DNA from: JAICXG01 sp036825615
GTDB taxonomy: Bacteria; Verrucomicrobiota; Verrucomicrobiia; Chthoniobacterales; UBA10450
DNA: 64,000 nucleotides
Assembly (NCBI GenBank): GCA_036825615.1
Contig: DAISXY010000017.1
Location: forward strand, 1 to 64,000
Reading direction: 5' to 3'
In this document: positions 17,076 to 25,737 of the stretch, piece by piece
Layout: every line of letters starts with the position of its first letter
Numbering within the stretch: position 1 is the first letter of the stretch
Notes under the pieces: generated by a model
Database searches by the model: none
Seen by the model: only the letters and a program-made list of their open reading frames with translations
What the model was told of the DNA's origin: nothing
Made by a program: the position numbers and the translations under genes

Positions 17076-18185
17076 ATGGCGGACCAATGGATCGTACGTG
17101 TGCAGGACCGAGAATACGGCCCGGTTGGCCTCGAAGAATTACGCGAGTGGAAACGCGAAGGTCGCCTCATTCGCGAGAACGAAATCCGCGAGTCCGGGAG
17201 TGAGCGCTGGATTCGCGCCGGCGAGCTGCCCGAGATTTTCGCCGATGAACCGACCCCGCCGGAAATTCCACCCGAACTCATCCGGCCGCGCCTCAGTTTT
17301 GGCCAGATGTTCACCCAAAGCTGGAATATCTACCGCACCGGCTTTGGACGGTTCTTTGTTCTGTCGCTCCTCGTCGCGGTGCCGGCCTTTGTCCTCCAGC
17401 TCGCCGCGCCTTTCCTCGAAATGCCGAAACCGGGCGAGCCAATGGTGCCGGCGATCGTGAGTGCGGCGGTTGCCTTCCTCATGCTGGTGCTGCTCGTGAT
17501 CGCGTTGCCTTTTTCGATCGCCGGTTATCAGCTCCTGGCAGCCGATCTCATTGCCGGGCAGAACCGCACTCTGCGCGACGTGCTCGGTCGCGCGAAACCG
17601 CTCTGGATGCGCATTTTCGTGCTGGGACTCATCGTTTACGGAAGTTATCTGCTCTGGACCGTAATCCCTGCCCTCCTTGCGCTGTCTCTCGTCGCCGGGG
17701 CAGCTTCTTTTACTTCGCTCTTTCTAGCCCTCTGCCTGCTTATCTTCACCGCTTACATGGTCGCGCGGCTCTTCATTAATTTCCTTTTCTGGCAGCAAGC
17801 CGGCACTCTCGGGAGTGGCGACACGATCGAAGCCCTGCGCGAAAGCAAGGAACTGGCGCGGGGGGAAACCAATCGACCAATCACTCAGCGCCCGCTCTTT
17901 CGCGGGGCGATAATCGCATCCGTCTGGCTGCTGGTTATTATCGCGCTCAATCTTGCGATTGAGCTGCCGGTCCTGCTTTTGCAGCTGCGAAATGTGAGCA
18001 CGTTGGAACAAACCGCCGCCAGTTTGCAATCCATCGCGACCCTGCACCGGCTGGACGTGGCGACGGTCACGACCACGCTCGCAAGCAGTCTCATTCACGC
18101 GGTCCTGCGTCCCTGGCTGGCGGTGATCTTTGTCTTGCTTTATCTCGACACCAAAGCCGCCAAGCTGCCTCGGCCTAACGACTAA
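17076..18185 (+). CDS. GYF_2-domain membrane protein
   Basis: A 369-residue protein. An N-terminal GYF_2 (DUF4339) domain at about residues 2-55 has WIVRVQDREYGPVGLEELREW and the WIRAGELPE end. It is followed by an integral membrane region with about seven hydrophobic segments between residues 85 and 365. In Verrucomicrobia and Planctomycetes such N-terminal domains are fused to diverse membrane proteins; the role here is unknown. The frame is open from 16983, but those residues are translated repeat, so I start at MADQW (17076). The protein ends PRPND, where the octamer at 18174 spells P-N-D just before the stop. Confidence 0.75.
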   Translation: MADQWIVRVQDREYGPVGLEELREWKREGRLIRENEIRESGSERWIRAGELPEIFADEPTPPEIPPELIRPRLSFGQMFTQSWNIYRTGFGRFFVLSLLVAVPAFVLQLAAPFLEMPKPGEPMVPAIVSAAVAFLMLVLLVIALPFSIAGYQLLAADLIAGQNRTLRDVLGRAKPLWMRIFVLGLIVYGSYLLWTVIPALLALSLVAGAASFTSLFLALCLLIFTAYMVARLFINFLFWQQAGTLGSGDTIEALRESKELARGETNRPITQRPLFRGAIIASVWLLVIIALNLAIELPVLLLQLRNVSTLEQTAASLQSIATLHRLDVATVTTTLASSLIHAVLRPWLAVIFVLLYLDTKAAKLPRPND

Positions 18186-18201
18186 AGCTCTCCTCACAGC
18201 C

Positions 18202-18328
18202 GTCATCCCGAGCGCAGCCGAGGGATCCCGTGGAACTACCGTGAAGCGACGCGACCGGGGTCCGGCTTGCAGCCCGTAGGGTTACCCGGCGGGATCCTTC
18301 GGCTCCGCTTCGCTCCGCTCAGGATGAC
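18202..18328. repeat. Inverted-repeat element, family A subtype 2 (127 bp)
   Basis: Left end GTCATCCCGAGCGCAGCCG followed by AGGGATCCCGTGG; right end GGGATCCTTCGGCTCCG and then CTCAGGATGAC. It separates the convergent GYF-domain and aldehyde dehydrogenase genes. Read on the minus strand, its right arm (GTCATCCTGAG) contributes the final serines and TGA stop of the dehydrogenase. Confidence 0.82.
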
Positions 18329-19869
18329 AAGGTTAGATAGGGCAGTAAGCCATGCAGGCCGCCTTCGCGGCCGAAGCCGCTTTCGCGATAGCCACCGAAA
18401 GGACTCGTTGGGTCGAACTTGTTATAGGTGTTGGCCCAGACCACTCCCGCGCGCAGTTTGCTCACGATCTTGAAAATCTTACTCCCCTTATCGGTCCAGA
18501 CCCCGGCACTCAGGCCGTAAGGAGTGTTATTCGCCCGCTCAATCGCTTCTTCCGGCGTCCGAAAAGTCATGACACTCAAGACCGGACCAAAGATTTCCTC
18601 CTGCGCAATCCGATGAGAAGCAGTCACGCCGGTGAAGAAACTCGGCGGATACCAGTAACCTTTCTCCGGTAAACGCAAGCGCGGCTGGACTAACTCCGCG
18701 CCCTCTCGCAGGCCGCTGTCAACCAGTTCGCAAATCTTATCCAGCTGCAACCGCGAGTTAATCGCTCCGATGTCCGTATTCTTGTCGAGTGGATCTCCAA
18801 CCCGCAAAGACGAGATCCGGTCGCGTAACTTCCGAATCACTGCCGGGAAAACACCTTCCTGCACGAGCAGGCGCGAACCGGCGCAACAGACATGACCCTG
18901 GTTAAAGTAAATCCCCGAAATGATTCCCTCGATCGCCTGGTCGATCGGCGCGTCTTCGAAGATGATATTAGCCGCCTTCCCGCCCAGCTCGAGAGTGAGT
19001 TTCTTTCTTGTCCCTGCCACGGCCCGCGTCAGGAGCTTGCCAACTGCGGTGGAACCGGTGAAAGCAATCTTGTCTACATCATCATGCTCCACGAGAGCTT
19101 TACCCGTTAGGCCGGTGCCCGTGATGATGTTGACCACGCCCCTGGGTAGCTCGGCTTCCTGGAGGATTTCGGCCAAATGCATCGCGGTGATGCTGGTCGT
19201 CTCCGCCGGCTTGAGCACGCAGGTGTTACCGGCGGCGAGTGCCGGCGCCAGTTTCCAGGCCGCCATCAGGAGCGGGAAATTCCACGGGATGATCTGGCCC
19301 GCTACGCCTAACGAACAAGGCGTCCGCCCCGGAAAGGCATACGCGAGCTTGTCTGCCCAGCCCGCGTAGTAAAAAAAATGCGCCGCCACCAGCGGCAGAT
19401 CGATGTCACGGCTTTCCTTGATTGTTTTGCCGCTGTCGATCGATTCCAGCACCGCCAGTTCTCGCGATTTCTCCTGGATGAGGCGGGCGATGCGGTAGAG
19501 ATATTTGCCCCGTTCCCGGCCCGGCATTCGGCTCCAGGTCTTGCTGTGCGCCCGCCGCGCCGCTGTGACCGCGAGATCAACGTCGTGCGCATCGGCCTCG
19601 GCAATCTCGGCCAGCTTCTCTTCCGTCGCCGGGTTGATCGAATCGAAGTGTCGCCCGGAGTGCGGCGCGCGAACTTTACCGTCGATGAAGAGTTGATAGC
19701 GCGGCTTGATCCGAATGTAATCGCTCTCTTCCGGGGCCGGCGCGTAGGACCAGCGCTCGCCGAAGTTGAGCCGCCGCTCCGCCGCTGGAACCGGCTCGCG
19801 CTCGACCGCCACCAGTGGCTGGTTGCGCACCGCCAGACCGCTTCGACCATCATGCTTCTTCCGCGGCAT
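18319..19869 (-). CDS. NAD(P)-dependent aldehyde dehydrogenase
   Basis: A 516-residue member of the ALDH superfamily, oxidising an aldehyde to the acid in the cytoplasm. The general-base Glu lies in LTLELGGKAANIIF and the catalytic Cys in FNQGHVCCAGSRL. The cofactor loop is IIPWNFPLLMAAWKLAPALAAGN, and the C-terminus has the usual SPFGGYRESGFGREGG. About 45 residues precede the domain (PRKKHDGRSG...), more than in typical ALDHs of this group. Start is ATG at 19869; the longer frame to 19911 would reach towards pepF. It resembles betaine- or phenylacetaldehyde-type enzymes, with substrate unknown. Its stop lies within the adjoining repeat. Confidence 0.92.
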   Translation of the reverse strand: MPRKKHDGRSGLAVRNQPLVAVEREPVPAAERRLNFGERWSYAPAPEESDYIRIKPRYQLFIDGKVRAPHSGRHFDSINPATEEKLAEIAEADAHDVDLAVTAARRAHSKTWSRMPGRERGKYLYRIARLIQEKSRELAVLESIDSGKTIKESRDIDLPLVAAHFFYYAGWADKLAYAFPGRTPCSLGVAGQIIPWNFPLLMAAWKLAPALAAGNTCVLKPAETTSITAMHLAEILQEAELPRGVVNIITGTGLTGKALVEHDDVDKIAFTGSTAVGKLLTRAVAGTRKKLTLELGGKAANIIFEDAPIDQAIEGIISGIYFNQGHVCCAGSRLLVQEGVFPAVIRKLRDRISSLRVGDPLDKNTDIGAINSRLQLDKICELVDSGLREGAELVQPRLRLPEKGYWYPPSFFTGVTASHRIAQEEIFGPVLSVMTFRTPEEAIERANNTPYGLSAGVWTDKGSKIFKIVSKLRAGVVWANTYNKFDPTSPFGGYRESGFGREGGLHGLLPYLTLSS

Positions 19870-19981
19870 TTGCTCCGTTCTAGCGCGAGTGGAGAAATCG
19901 CGCACCCTCAAATTTCCAGCACGACGAGCGCCGGATCACTCGACTTACCGCCGCAAAGGGCCAATTTGTTCCCGCACCAAG

Positions 19982-21781
19982 ATGGACGCAACGAAGATTC
20001 CAAGCCGCGATGAAATTCCTGAAGCCGACAAGTGGGACCTTTCCCACCTCTTCACCGGTGCCGATAACTGGAGCGAGGATTTTGCCTGGATCGAGGCGAC
20101 TTATCCGCGCCTGACGACCTGGAAAGGCCGGGTCGGTGAATCGGCGCAGGCCTTGGCCGAGCTGCTCGAATTCGAGAAGGCGCTCGACCTGAAAATCGAG
20201 CGCGTGTATCACTACGCCTCGCTCCAGCTCGCGGAGGATGGCGCCAACCCGGAATACCTCGCGCGAATGGCCCAGCTCCAGAACCTTCTCACTAAGATCG
20301 GTGAGGCCGCCTCCTTCATCACGCCGGAGATCCAGGCGATCGATGACGAGAAGTTTGCGCAATTTCTCGAAGATCCCGCGCTCAAAGACTGGCGCGTCCG
20401 GTTGCACAAAATCCGCCGGATGAAGCCGCATGTGCTCTCGGAAAAAGAGGAACGCCTCCTCGCGCTCGGGAGCGCTGCGCTCGACGGCTATGACGACGCC
20501 TTCTCGCAGCTTACCAACGTAGATATGAAATTTGGCCTGCTCCTGGATGAGAAAGGAGTCGAGCGTCCACTCACGCAAAGCTCATTCAGTTCCTTTCTCG
20601 TCAAACGGGATCATGACTTGCGAAAGCGCGCTTTCCACCAGTTCTATGCCGAGTTCCAGGATCACCAATACACCCTCGCCTCGGCCCTGGCTTATTCGGT
20701 CAAAGCGGATGTTTTTCGGGCCCGCGCCCGCAACTACTCATCCGCGCTCGAGGCTTCGCTTTTCCGTGATGATATCCCGGTTGCGGCTTACGACGGACTT
20801 ATTGCTACCGTGCGAAAGAATCTCGCGCCACTTTTCCGCTACTACGAACTGCGCCGGCGCGTCCTCGGCCTTGAGTCACTTCATCAATACGACACCTATG
20901 TCCCATTGGTGGCGGAGATAGAGTCGGATATCTCTTTTGACGAAGCGATCGAGAAAGTCCTAACCGCGCTCACCCCGCTCGGCCCGGAATATGTCGACTC
21001 GTTAGGCACTGGCCTTCGCGGACGCTGGTGTGATCGTTATGAAAACAAAGGAAAACGCAGCGGCGCCTTTTCTTCCGGCAGTTATGGCGCCCCGCCCTAT
21101 ATCCTGATGAATTACAAGCGCGATGTCTTTTCCGATGTCTACACGCTGGTGCACGAGGCCGGTCACTCCATGCACACCTGGTACTCGCAACGCCACCAGC
21201 TCTATCAGGACGCCGATTACCCGATTTTCCTCGCCGAGGTCGCTTCCACTTTCAATGAAGAGCTGCTGACCCATCATCTGCTCGAGCAGACGAACGAGCC
21301 CAGGATGCGCGCCTACATCATCAACCGCCAGATCGACGACATCCGCGGCACGCTCTTTCGCCAGACGATGTTCGCCGAGTTTGAGAAAATCATTCACGCG
21401 ATCGAGGAACGAGGCGAGGCGCTGACGCTGGATGTTTTCAAGCGCGAATATCGGCAACTGCTCGAGGCCTATTTCGGTCGCGGCGTGGTGCTCGATCTTG
21501 AGCTGGATCTCGAGTGTCTGCGCATACCGCACTTCTATAGCGCGTTCTATGTCTACAAATACGCGACCGGACTTTCCGCCGCGGTCGCACTCGCGGAACG
21601 AGTCTTAGACAAGCAGCCGGGCGCGGTCGAAGCGTATCTCGGTTTCCTCAAATCCGGCGGCTCGAAATTTCCACTCGAGACCTTGCGCGAGGCCGGGGTG
21701 GATATGACCTCGCCCGCGCCGGTCGAAGGCACGCTCCGGCTTTTCGAGCGACGGCTGAGCGAACTCGAGGCGCTCTTGTAA
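19982..21781 (+). CDS. pepF: Oligoendopeptidase F (M3 family)
   Basis: Zinc metallopeptidase of 599 residues that cleaves short peptides in the cytoplasm. The zinc site HEAGH is at residues 391-395 (VYTLVHEAGHSMHTW), with the downstream glutamate in FLAEVASTFNEEL. The N-terminal oligopeptidase domain WDLSHLFTGADNW is at residues 18-30, and the C-terminal AFYVYKYATG is typical. The frame is open from 19766, but it overlaps the divergent dehydrogenase there; ATG at 19982 directly precedes family homology. It carries the octamer at 20999, read as S-L-G. Confidence 0.94.
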   Translation: MDATKIPSRDEIPEADKWDLSHLFTGADNWSEDFAWIEATYPRLTTWKGRVGESAQALAELLEFEKALDLKIERVYHYASLQLAEDGANPEYLARMAQLQNLLTKIGEAASFITPEIQAIDDEKFAQFLEDPALKDWRVRLHKIRRMKPHVLSEKEERLLALGSAALDGYDDAFSQLTNVDMKFGLLLDEKGVERPLTQSSFSSFLVKRDHDLRKRAFHQFYAEFQDHQYTLASALAYSVKADVFRARARNYSSALEASLFRDDIPVAAYDGLIATVRKNLAPLFRYYELRRRVLGLESLHQYDTYVPLVAEIESDISFDEAIEKVLTALTPLGPEYVDSLGTGLRGRWCDRYENKGKRSGAFSSGSYGAPPYILMNYKRDVFSDVYTLVHEAGHSMHTWYSQRHQLYQDADYPIFLAEVASTFNEELLTHHLLEQTNEPRMRAYIINRQIDDIRGTLFRQTMFAEFEKIIHAIEERGEALTLDVFKREYRQLLEAYFGRGVVLDLELDLECLRIPHFYSAFYVYKYATGLSAAVALAERVLDKQPGAVEAYLGFLKSGGSKFPLETLREAGVDMTSPAPVEGTLRLFERRLSELEALL

Positions 21782-21814
21782 CCGTCGCGCGGACTTCGCC
21801 GGCTCGGGCTGACA
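21781..21814. repeat. Partial family A repeat arm
   Basis: CGGACTTCGCCGGCTCGGGCTGACAGC directly after the pepF stop matches the right arm of the subtype 1 elements (CGCCGGCTCGGGATGACAGC) with one visible change. No left arm is seen, so this looks like a decayed or solo copy. Confidence 0.55.
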
Positions 21815-21858
21815 GCGCGAACACCACCTCGGCCCGCGACTTGCTTTGCCAAGAGCGG

Positions 21859-22335
21859 ATGAGACTTGAATGGCAATTGCGCACCGCTTGCGGCTACGCC
21901 GAACTCGGCATGGAACGCGAGTCGATCGCCGCGCTCAACGCCATTCCGCGGGCCCAGCAGGATCGCCCCGAGGTGCTGCAACTCCGGCTGCATCACCTTA
22001 TGATGCGCAAGTCGTGGAGACGCGCTCTCACCCTCAGCCGCAAACTCTGCCGGGTCGCGCCCGATTGCGGCGCGGGATTTCTCCACGCTGGTTTTTGTTT
22101 GAACCAGCTCGGCCGGACCAAAGAAGCACGCGCGCTCTTGCTCAAGGGTCCGCCCGCGCTCCGGCGCGAGCCGATCTATTTTTATAATCTTGCCTGTTAT
22201 GAAGCGCTCCTTGGCTGCGCCCGCGACGCCCGGCGCCACTTGCGCATCAGTCTCGAAATGGACCCGACCTTTCGCGAGATCGCACGGAACGATCCCGATT
22301 TGCAATCACTCCACGATTTTTTGCAAGCGGTCTAG
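21859..22335 (+). CDS. Small tetratricopeptide-repeat-like protein
   Basis: A 158-residue all-helical protein with TPR-like periodicity: ACGYAELGMERESIAALNAI, then HAGFCLNQLGRTKEARALL and NLACYEALLGCARDARRHL, ending with a PTFREIARNDPDLQSL element common in TPR proteins. It probably serves as a protein-interaction module; the partner is unknown. The frame opens at a TTG (21841), but ATG at 21859 is preferred. It is downstream of pepF on the same strand and 85 bp upstream of the CysJ-like gene. Confidence 0.65.
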   Translation: MRLEWQLRTACGYAELGMERESIAALNAIPRAQQDRPEVLQLRLHHLMMRKSWRRALTLSRKLCRVAPDCGAGFLHAGFCLNQLGRTKEARALLLKGPPALRREPIYFYNLACYEALLGCARDARRHLRISLEMDPTFREIARNDPDLQSLHDFLQAV

Positions 22336-22420
22336 AATAGGCCAATCCGCGGAGTGCCACGGCCGCAGAGAAATCGGGTTGGCGAGGCTGCGCTTAATGT
22401 GAAAACGTCCCGGGAATTTT

Positions 22421-23581
22421 ATGCACGACATGTCTGACCAAACCGCCGCCGCCACCTCTCCTTGGACCCGTACCAATCCGTTCCCCGCAAGAATGCTGGT
22501 CAACCGCCGGTTGAACAGCCCCGACTCGGAAAAAGACACCCGCCATTTGGAGATCTCGCTCGAAGGCTCCGGCCTCACCTATGAAGTCGGCGAATCGCTC
22601 GCCGTCTATCCGATGAATTGCCCCGACCTGGTGGATGAGATTCTCCAGGCGCTCGGAGCCAAAGGCGACGAAACCGTGCCGAATAATCGCGGTCTCCCGA
22701 CCAGCTTTCGCGAGGCCTTGCTGCGTGATTACGGCATCACCCAGCCTACCCCGAGAATCTTGCGCGCGGTCGCGGAGCGCGCTTCCGCCGCGCCGCTCCT
22801 CAATGAGTTACTCGCGCCGGCGCGCAAACAAGACCTCGATACTTATCTCTACGGAATGGAGATAGTCGATTTTCTTATCGAGCATCCTTCAGCGAAGTTC
22901 GAGCCGGCTGAATTCGTTAAGCTCTTACCGAAACTCCAGCCGCGTCTTTATTCCGTCGCCTCGAGTCTCAAGGCTTATCCTGAGATGGCGCACCTTATCG
23001 TGGATGTCGTGACTTACGAGAGTCATGGCCGGAAACGCAAAGGTGTCTGCTCGACGTTTCTCGCCGATCGTTCTTCTGCATGCGCGGTGCCTGTCTTCCC
23101 GAGCAAGTCGAAGTTCCATCTGCCCGAGGACGGCGACATACCCATCATCATGGTCGGACCGGGCACCGGCGTGGCGCCGTTTCGCGCTTTCCTCCAGGAA
23201 CGCAAGGCAATCGGCGCGCGCGGCAAGACCTGGCTCTTCTTCGGCGCGCAACGCGAACAGAGCGATTTCTATTACAAGGAAGACTTCGAGCAATTCATGT
23301 CCGAGGGCTGGCTCACCCGGCTCGAGACCGCTTTTTCCCGCGACCAGGCGCATAAGATCTATGTCCAACACCGGATGCTGAGCGCGGCGGACGAAGTCTG
23401 GAACTGGCTTAAGGAGGGGGCTTACTTCTATGTCTGCGGCGATGCCAAACGGATGGCGAAGGATGTCGACGCGGCCCTGCGCCAGATCGTGCAACAACAG
23501 GGCGGGCTAGGGATCGAGGAGGCGAACGCCTACATTGAGAAACTCAAGACCGACAAACGCTATCGTCGCGACGTCTATTAA
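22421..23581 (+). CDS. CysJ-like NADPH-flavoprotein reductase without flavodoxin domain
   Basis: A 386-residue diflavin-reductase-type FAD/NADPH module. It begins with a CPR-type FAD-binding domain (RHLEISLEGSGLTYEVGESLAVYP). The FAD motif RLYSVASS is near residue 173, and CSTFLADR and VGPGTGVAPFRAFLQER bind FAD and NADPH. YVCGDAKRMAKDVDAAL and a terminal KRYRRDVY aromatic end complete the module. The FMN-binding flavodoxin domain of CysJ is missing, so electrons must pass to a separate carrier or directly to a hemoprotein. No cysI is adjacent. MHDMSD gives two possible ATGs (22421, 22430). Other databases would likely call it sulfite reductase subunit alpha. Confidence 0.85.
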   Translation: MHDMSDQTAAATSPWTRTNPFPARMLVNRRLNSPDSEKDTRHLEISLEGSGLTYEVGESLAVYPMNCPDLVDEILQALGAKGDETVPNNRGLPTSFREALLRDYGITQPTPRILRAVAERASAAPLLNELLAPARKQDLDTYLYGMEIVDFLIEHPSAKFEPAEFVKLLPKLQPRLYSVASSLKAYPEMAHLIVDVVTYESHGRKRKGVCSTFLADRSSACAVPVFPSKSKFHLPEDGDIPIIMVGPGTGVAPFRAFLQERKAIGARGKTWLFFGAQREQSDFYYKEDFEQFMSEGWLTRLETAFSRDQAHKIYVQHRMLSAADEVWNWLKEGAYFYVCGDAKRMAKDVDAALRQIVQQQGGLGIEEANAYIEKLKTDKRYRRDVY

Positions 23582-23586
23582 TAACC

Positions 23587-23703
23587 CCCCGGCCCGAGGG
23601 CGGCCCGGCTCCAGAAGCTAATCTTTGTCCCCGGGCCGGGAGACGGCCTGCCCCAGGCCTTGGCGATGGCCCTAAGGCTTGGAGACGGCCCGCCCCCGGG
23701 CCG
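23587..23703. repeat. GC-rich palindromic repeat, family C
   Basis: Two related units of GGAGACGGCC-C-GCCCC followed by their complement (GGAGACGGCCTGCCCCAGGCC and GGAGACGGCCCGCCCCCGGGCC), with GGCCCGAGGGCGGCCCGG at the left. Strong nested hairpins are expected. It lies between the convergent CysJ-like and membrane-protein genes. On the minus strand it encodes the final residues (GRAVSKP) of the membrane protein, another case of repeat sequence absorbed into a gene end. Confidence 0.65.
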
Positions 23704-25723
23704 TCAACTCTCGGCGCGAACAGAAAAACGACAGCAGCCAAACTACCGCGCAGAAAACCGCGACCGCTCCACCCCAGAGCAGCCAACGCGGCCGATAGAT
23801 AATCGTCAGGCGGCCGCTCGTGCCGGCGGGAAGCTCGATCGTCGGAATGAGTCCGCGATAGGAACTCACCCTGAAGCTCCGGTCGCCGATGTAGGCGTGA
23901 TAACCGTCAAAATAGGGTCGCGAGAGAAGCAGAAGCGCGGGCGGGCCACGCGGTGGGACTTTCACTTCGGCGCTCCAGCGGGTTCGCGAATTCTGGCCCA
24001 GCTGAATTGCAGCGATCGTCCTTTGCTCGTTAGGCTGGATATCGATGGATGGGACCGAGCGCAGCCACGGGATAGCTCCGCCCCGGCGGTGATAAACCCG
24101 GCCTTCCGTGGAGGAAAAGACGAGCGACCATTCATCCGCCGGCGGGGGTGGACTGGCGGAGTCATGCGCGAGAATGATCCCGTCGATGCCCAGCGTTGCG
24201 AGCAGGCCGTGCGCGCCGGCTTCGCGACTCAGGAGATAATCCGCCATCGCCGGATCGATTTCGCCGTGCGTGTAACAGGCAAACGTCCGCGCCACGCCCG
24301 CGCCACCGATCGGGCTATAGCCATTTATAAGATGTACTCCAGCCCACATCGAGGTTGAGCCAGGCCGGGTGAGCTGACCAACCGGGGAAGGATGATTAGA
24401 GATTGTATCTGCCGTTTCCGGCGGCGGGTAGATGCTGAGATAAAGCCGATTGGGGTCGAGCGGCTCAGGCCTGGTCAGGCTGGAGGTGAAATCATATCTT
24501 GGCAGACCTATGCTGGTCGGAAGGAGCAAGTAACTCGCCAGGAGCGACACGAAGACGATCGCGACGAGGAACCAGTTCCAATGCGATTGAAGCCGGAATT
24601 GTGCGAGTGCTTCCGCCGCGACGAGCGCAAGGAGAAGGTGGAGGAGCGGGAGCCAGCGAAAACTCCAGCGAAAGATTCCCGCCGTCGGGAGCATGGCCAA
24701 AAGCAGGACGATAACAAGCAGACCCAGCTCCCATCGTATCTGCCTAACGAATCTAAGTCGTAGGAAAATCAAGCCGGCGCCGAGCGCAAGGGGCGGAACG
24801 GTGCCGCAGGCCAGTTCGATCGCCGGGCGCACGACCGGCTGACTGGAAAAATCGCGCCAGATCGCATTCCAACCGGGAAAGACAAAGCCCGGGAGCGCGC
24901 CCGGCGGAAGGAGCCATTGCCAGTGAGCGGCGGGGTTGAAGCTCGCGGCCCGGGTCGAGCCATGGGTGTAATCGAGAAGCGCGAGCCAGGCGGGCGCGGA
25001 AAGACCGACGCCCAAAGCGCAGCCTAACGAGAGCGGTCTGAGCGAGGAAAGCCGTCGGGTTTCGCCTAACGACCTTAAGGCAAGCCACGCGGCAAGCAGC
25101 GCGAGCATGAGGACGGTGTAGGGAAAACCACCCGTGAGCACGAGATACACGAAGGGCGCCGGCCAAAGGAAGCGCCATTTGCTTCTGCTAACATCGAGCG
25201 CGCGTTCCATCGCCCACCAGGCCCAGGGCAACCAGGCAAACGCAGCAAGCGCGCCAAACCAGTCACTCGCGCCCCAGCAAATGATCCAGCCATTCAGGGC
25301 GGCGACAAGCGCGACCATCATGGCCAGGGATGTCGAGAGCTTGCGTTCGCGCGCGAGCAGGAACGCGCCCGCGCCGAGAACAAAGAGATGCGCCATCGAG
25401 AGCGCCGCCGCCTGTTGCGCGAACTGGAGCGGGAATTGCCAGATCAAAACCACCGCCGCGTTAACGAAAAGTGAGAAGGTCCCGTACTGATATTCACCCG
25501 CGAGATTGCCACAGGCCCAGGAGTAAGGACTTAGCAATGGCAAGTGACCTTCCGACCAGCTCCGGGCGACATCGGCGAATACGGGCAAAATAGAAATCTG
25601 GTAATCGTCTTTCCAAAAAACCTGCGGGTCGTGCCAAAGGAGCAGCGCGCAGAAACCAATGACAAGCAGACTGGCGGCGAACGCGCCCGGCAGTTCGGTG
25701 CGCGCGGACGTTTTTCCGTTCAC
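23672..25723 (-). CDS. Polytopic membrane protein, YfhO/GT-C-like
   Basis: A 683-residue integral membrane protein. About eleven to twelve hydrophobic helices occupy residues 15-400, followed by a large soluble region (about 400-640) and a final helix near 650-670. The architecture, the early FWKDDYQISILPVFAD segment and the soluble C-terminal portion resemble YfhO-type and other GT-C-fold glycosyltransferases, which use lipid-linked sugars on the outer face of the inner membrane. No catalytic motif is certain. It follows the metallo-hydrolase gene by 14 bp on the same strand. Four octamers fall inside it (24027, 24743, 25023, 25065), the densest cluster in any gene here. Confidence 0.6.
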   Translation of the reverse strand: MNGKTSARTELPGAFAASLLVIGFCALLLWHDPQVFWKDDYQISILPVFADVARSWSEGHLPLLSPYSWACGNLAGEYQYGTFSLFVNAAVVLIWQFPLQFAQQAAALSMAHLFVLGAGAFLLARERKLSTSLAMMVALVAALNGWIICWGASDWFGALAAFAWLPWAWWAMERALDVSRSKWRFLWPAPFVYLVLTGGFPYTVLMLALLAAWLALRSLGETRRLSSLRPLSLGCALGVGLSAPAWLALLDYTHGSTRAASFNPAAHWQWLLPPGALPGFVFPGWNAIWRDFSSQPVVRPAIELACGTVPPLALGAGLIFLRLRFVRQIRWELGLLVIVLLLAMLPTAGIFRWSFRWLPLLHLLLALVAAEALAQFRLQSHWNWFLVAIVFVSLLASYLLLPTSIGLPRYDFTSSLTRPEPLDPNRLYLSIYPPPETADTISNHPSPVGQLTRPGSTSMWAGVHLINGYSPIGGAGVARTFACYTHGEIDPAMADYLLSREAGAHGLLATLGIDGIILAHDSASPPPPADEWSLVFSSTEGRVYHRRGGAIPWLRSVPSIDIQPNEQRTIAAIQLGQNSRTRWSAEVKVPPRGPPALLLLSRPYFDGYHAYIGDRSFRVSSYRGLIPTIELPAGTSGRLTIIYRPRWLLWGGAVAVFCAVVWLLSFFCSRRELTARGRAVSKP

Positions 25724-25737
25724 GCGAGGCGCGCGAG

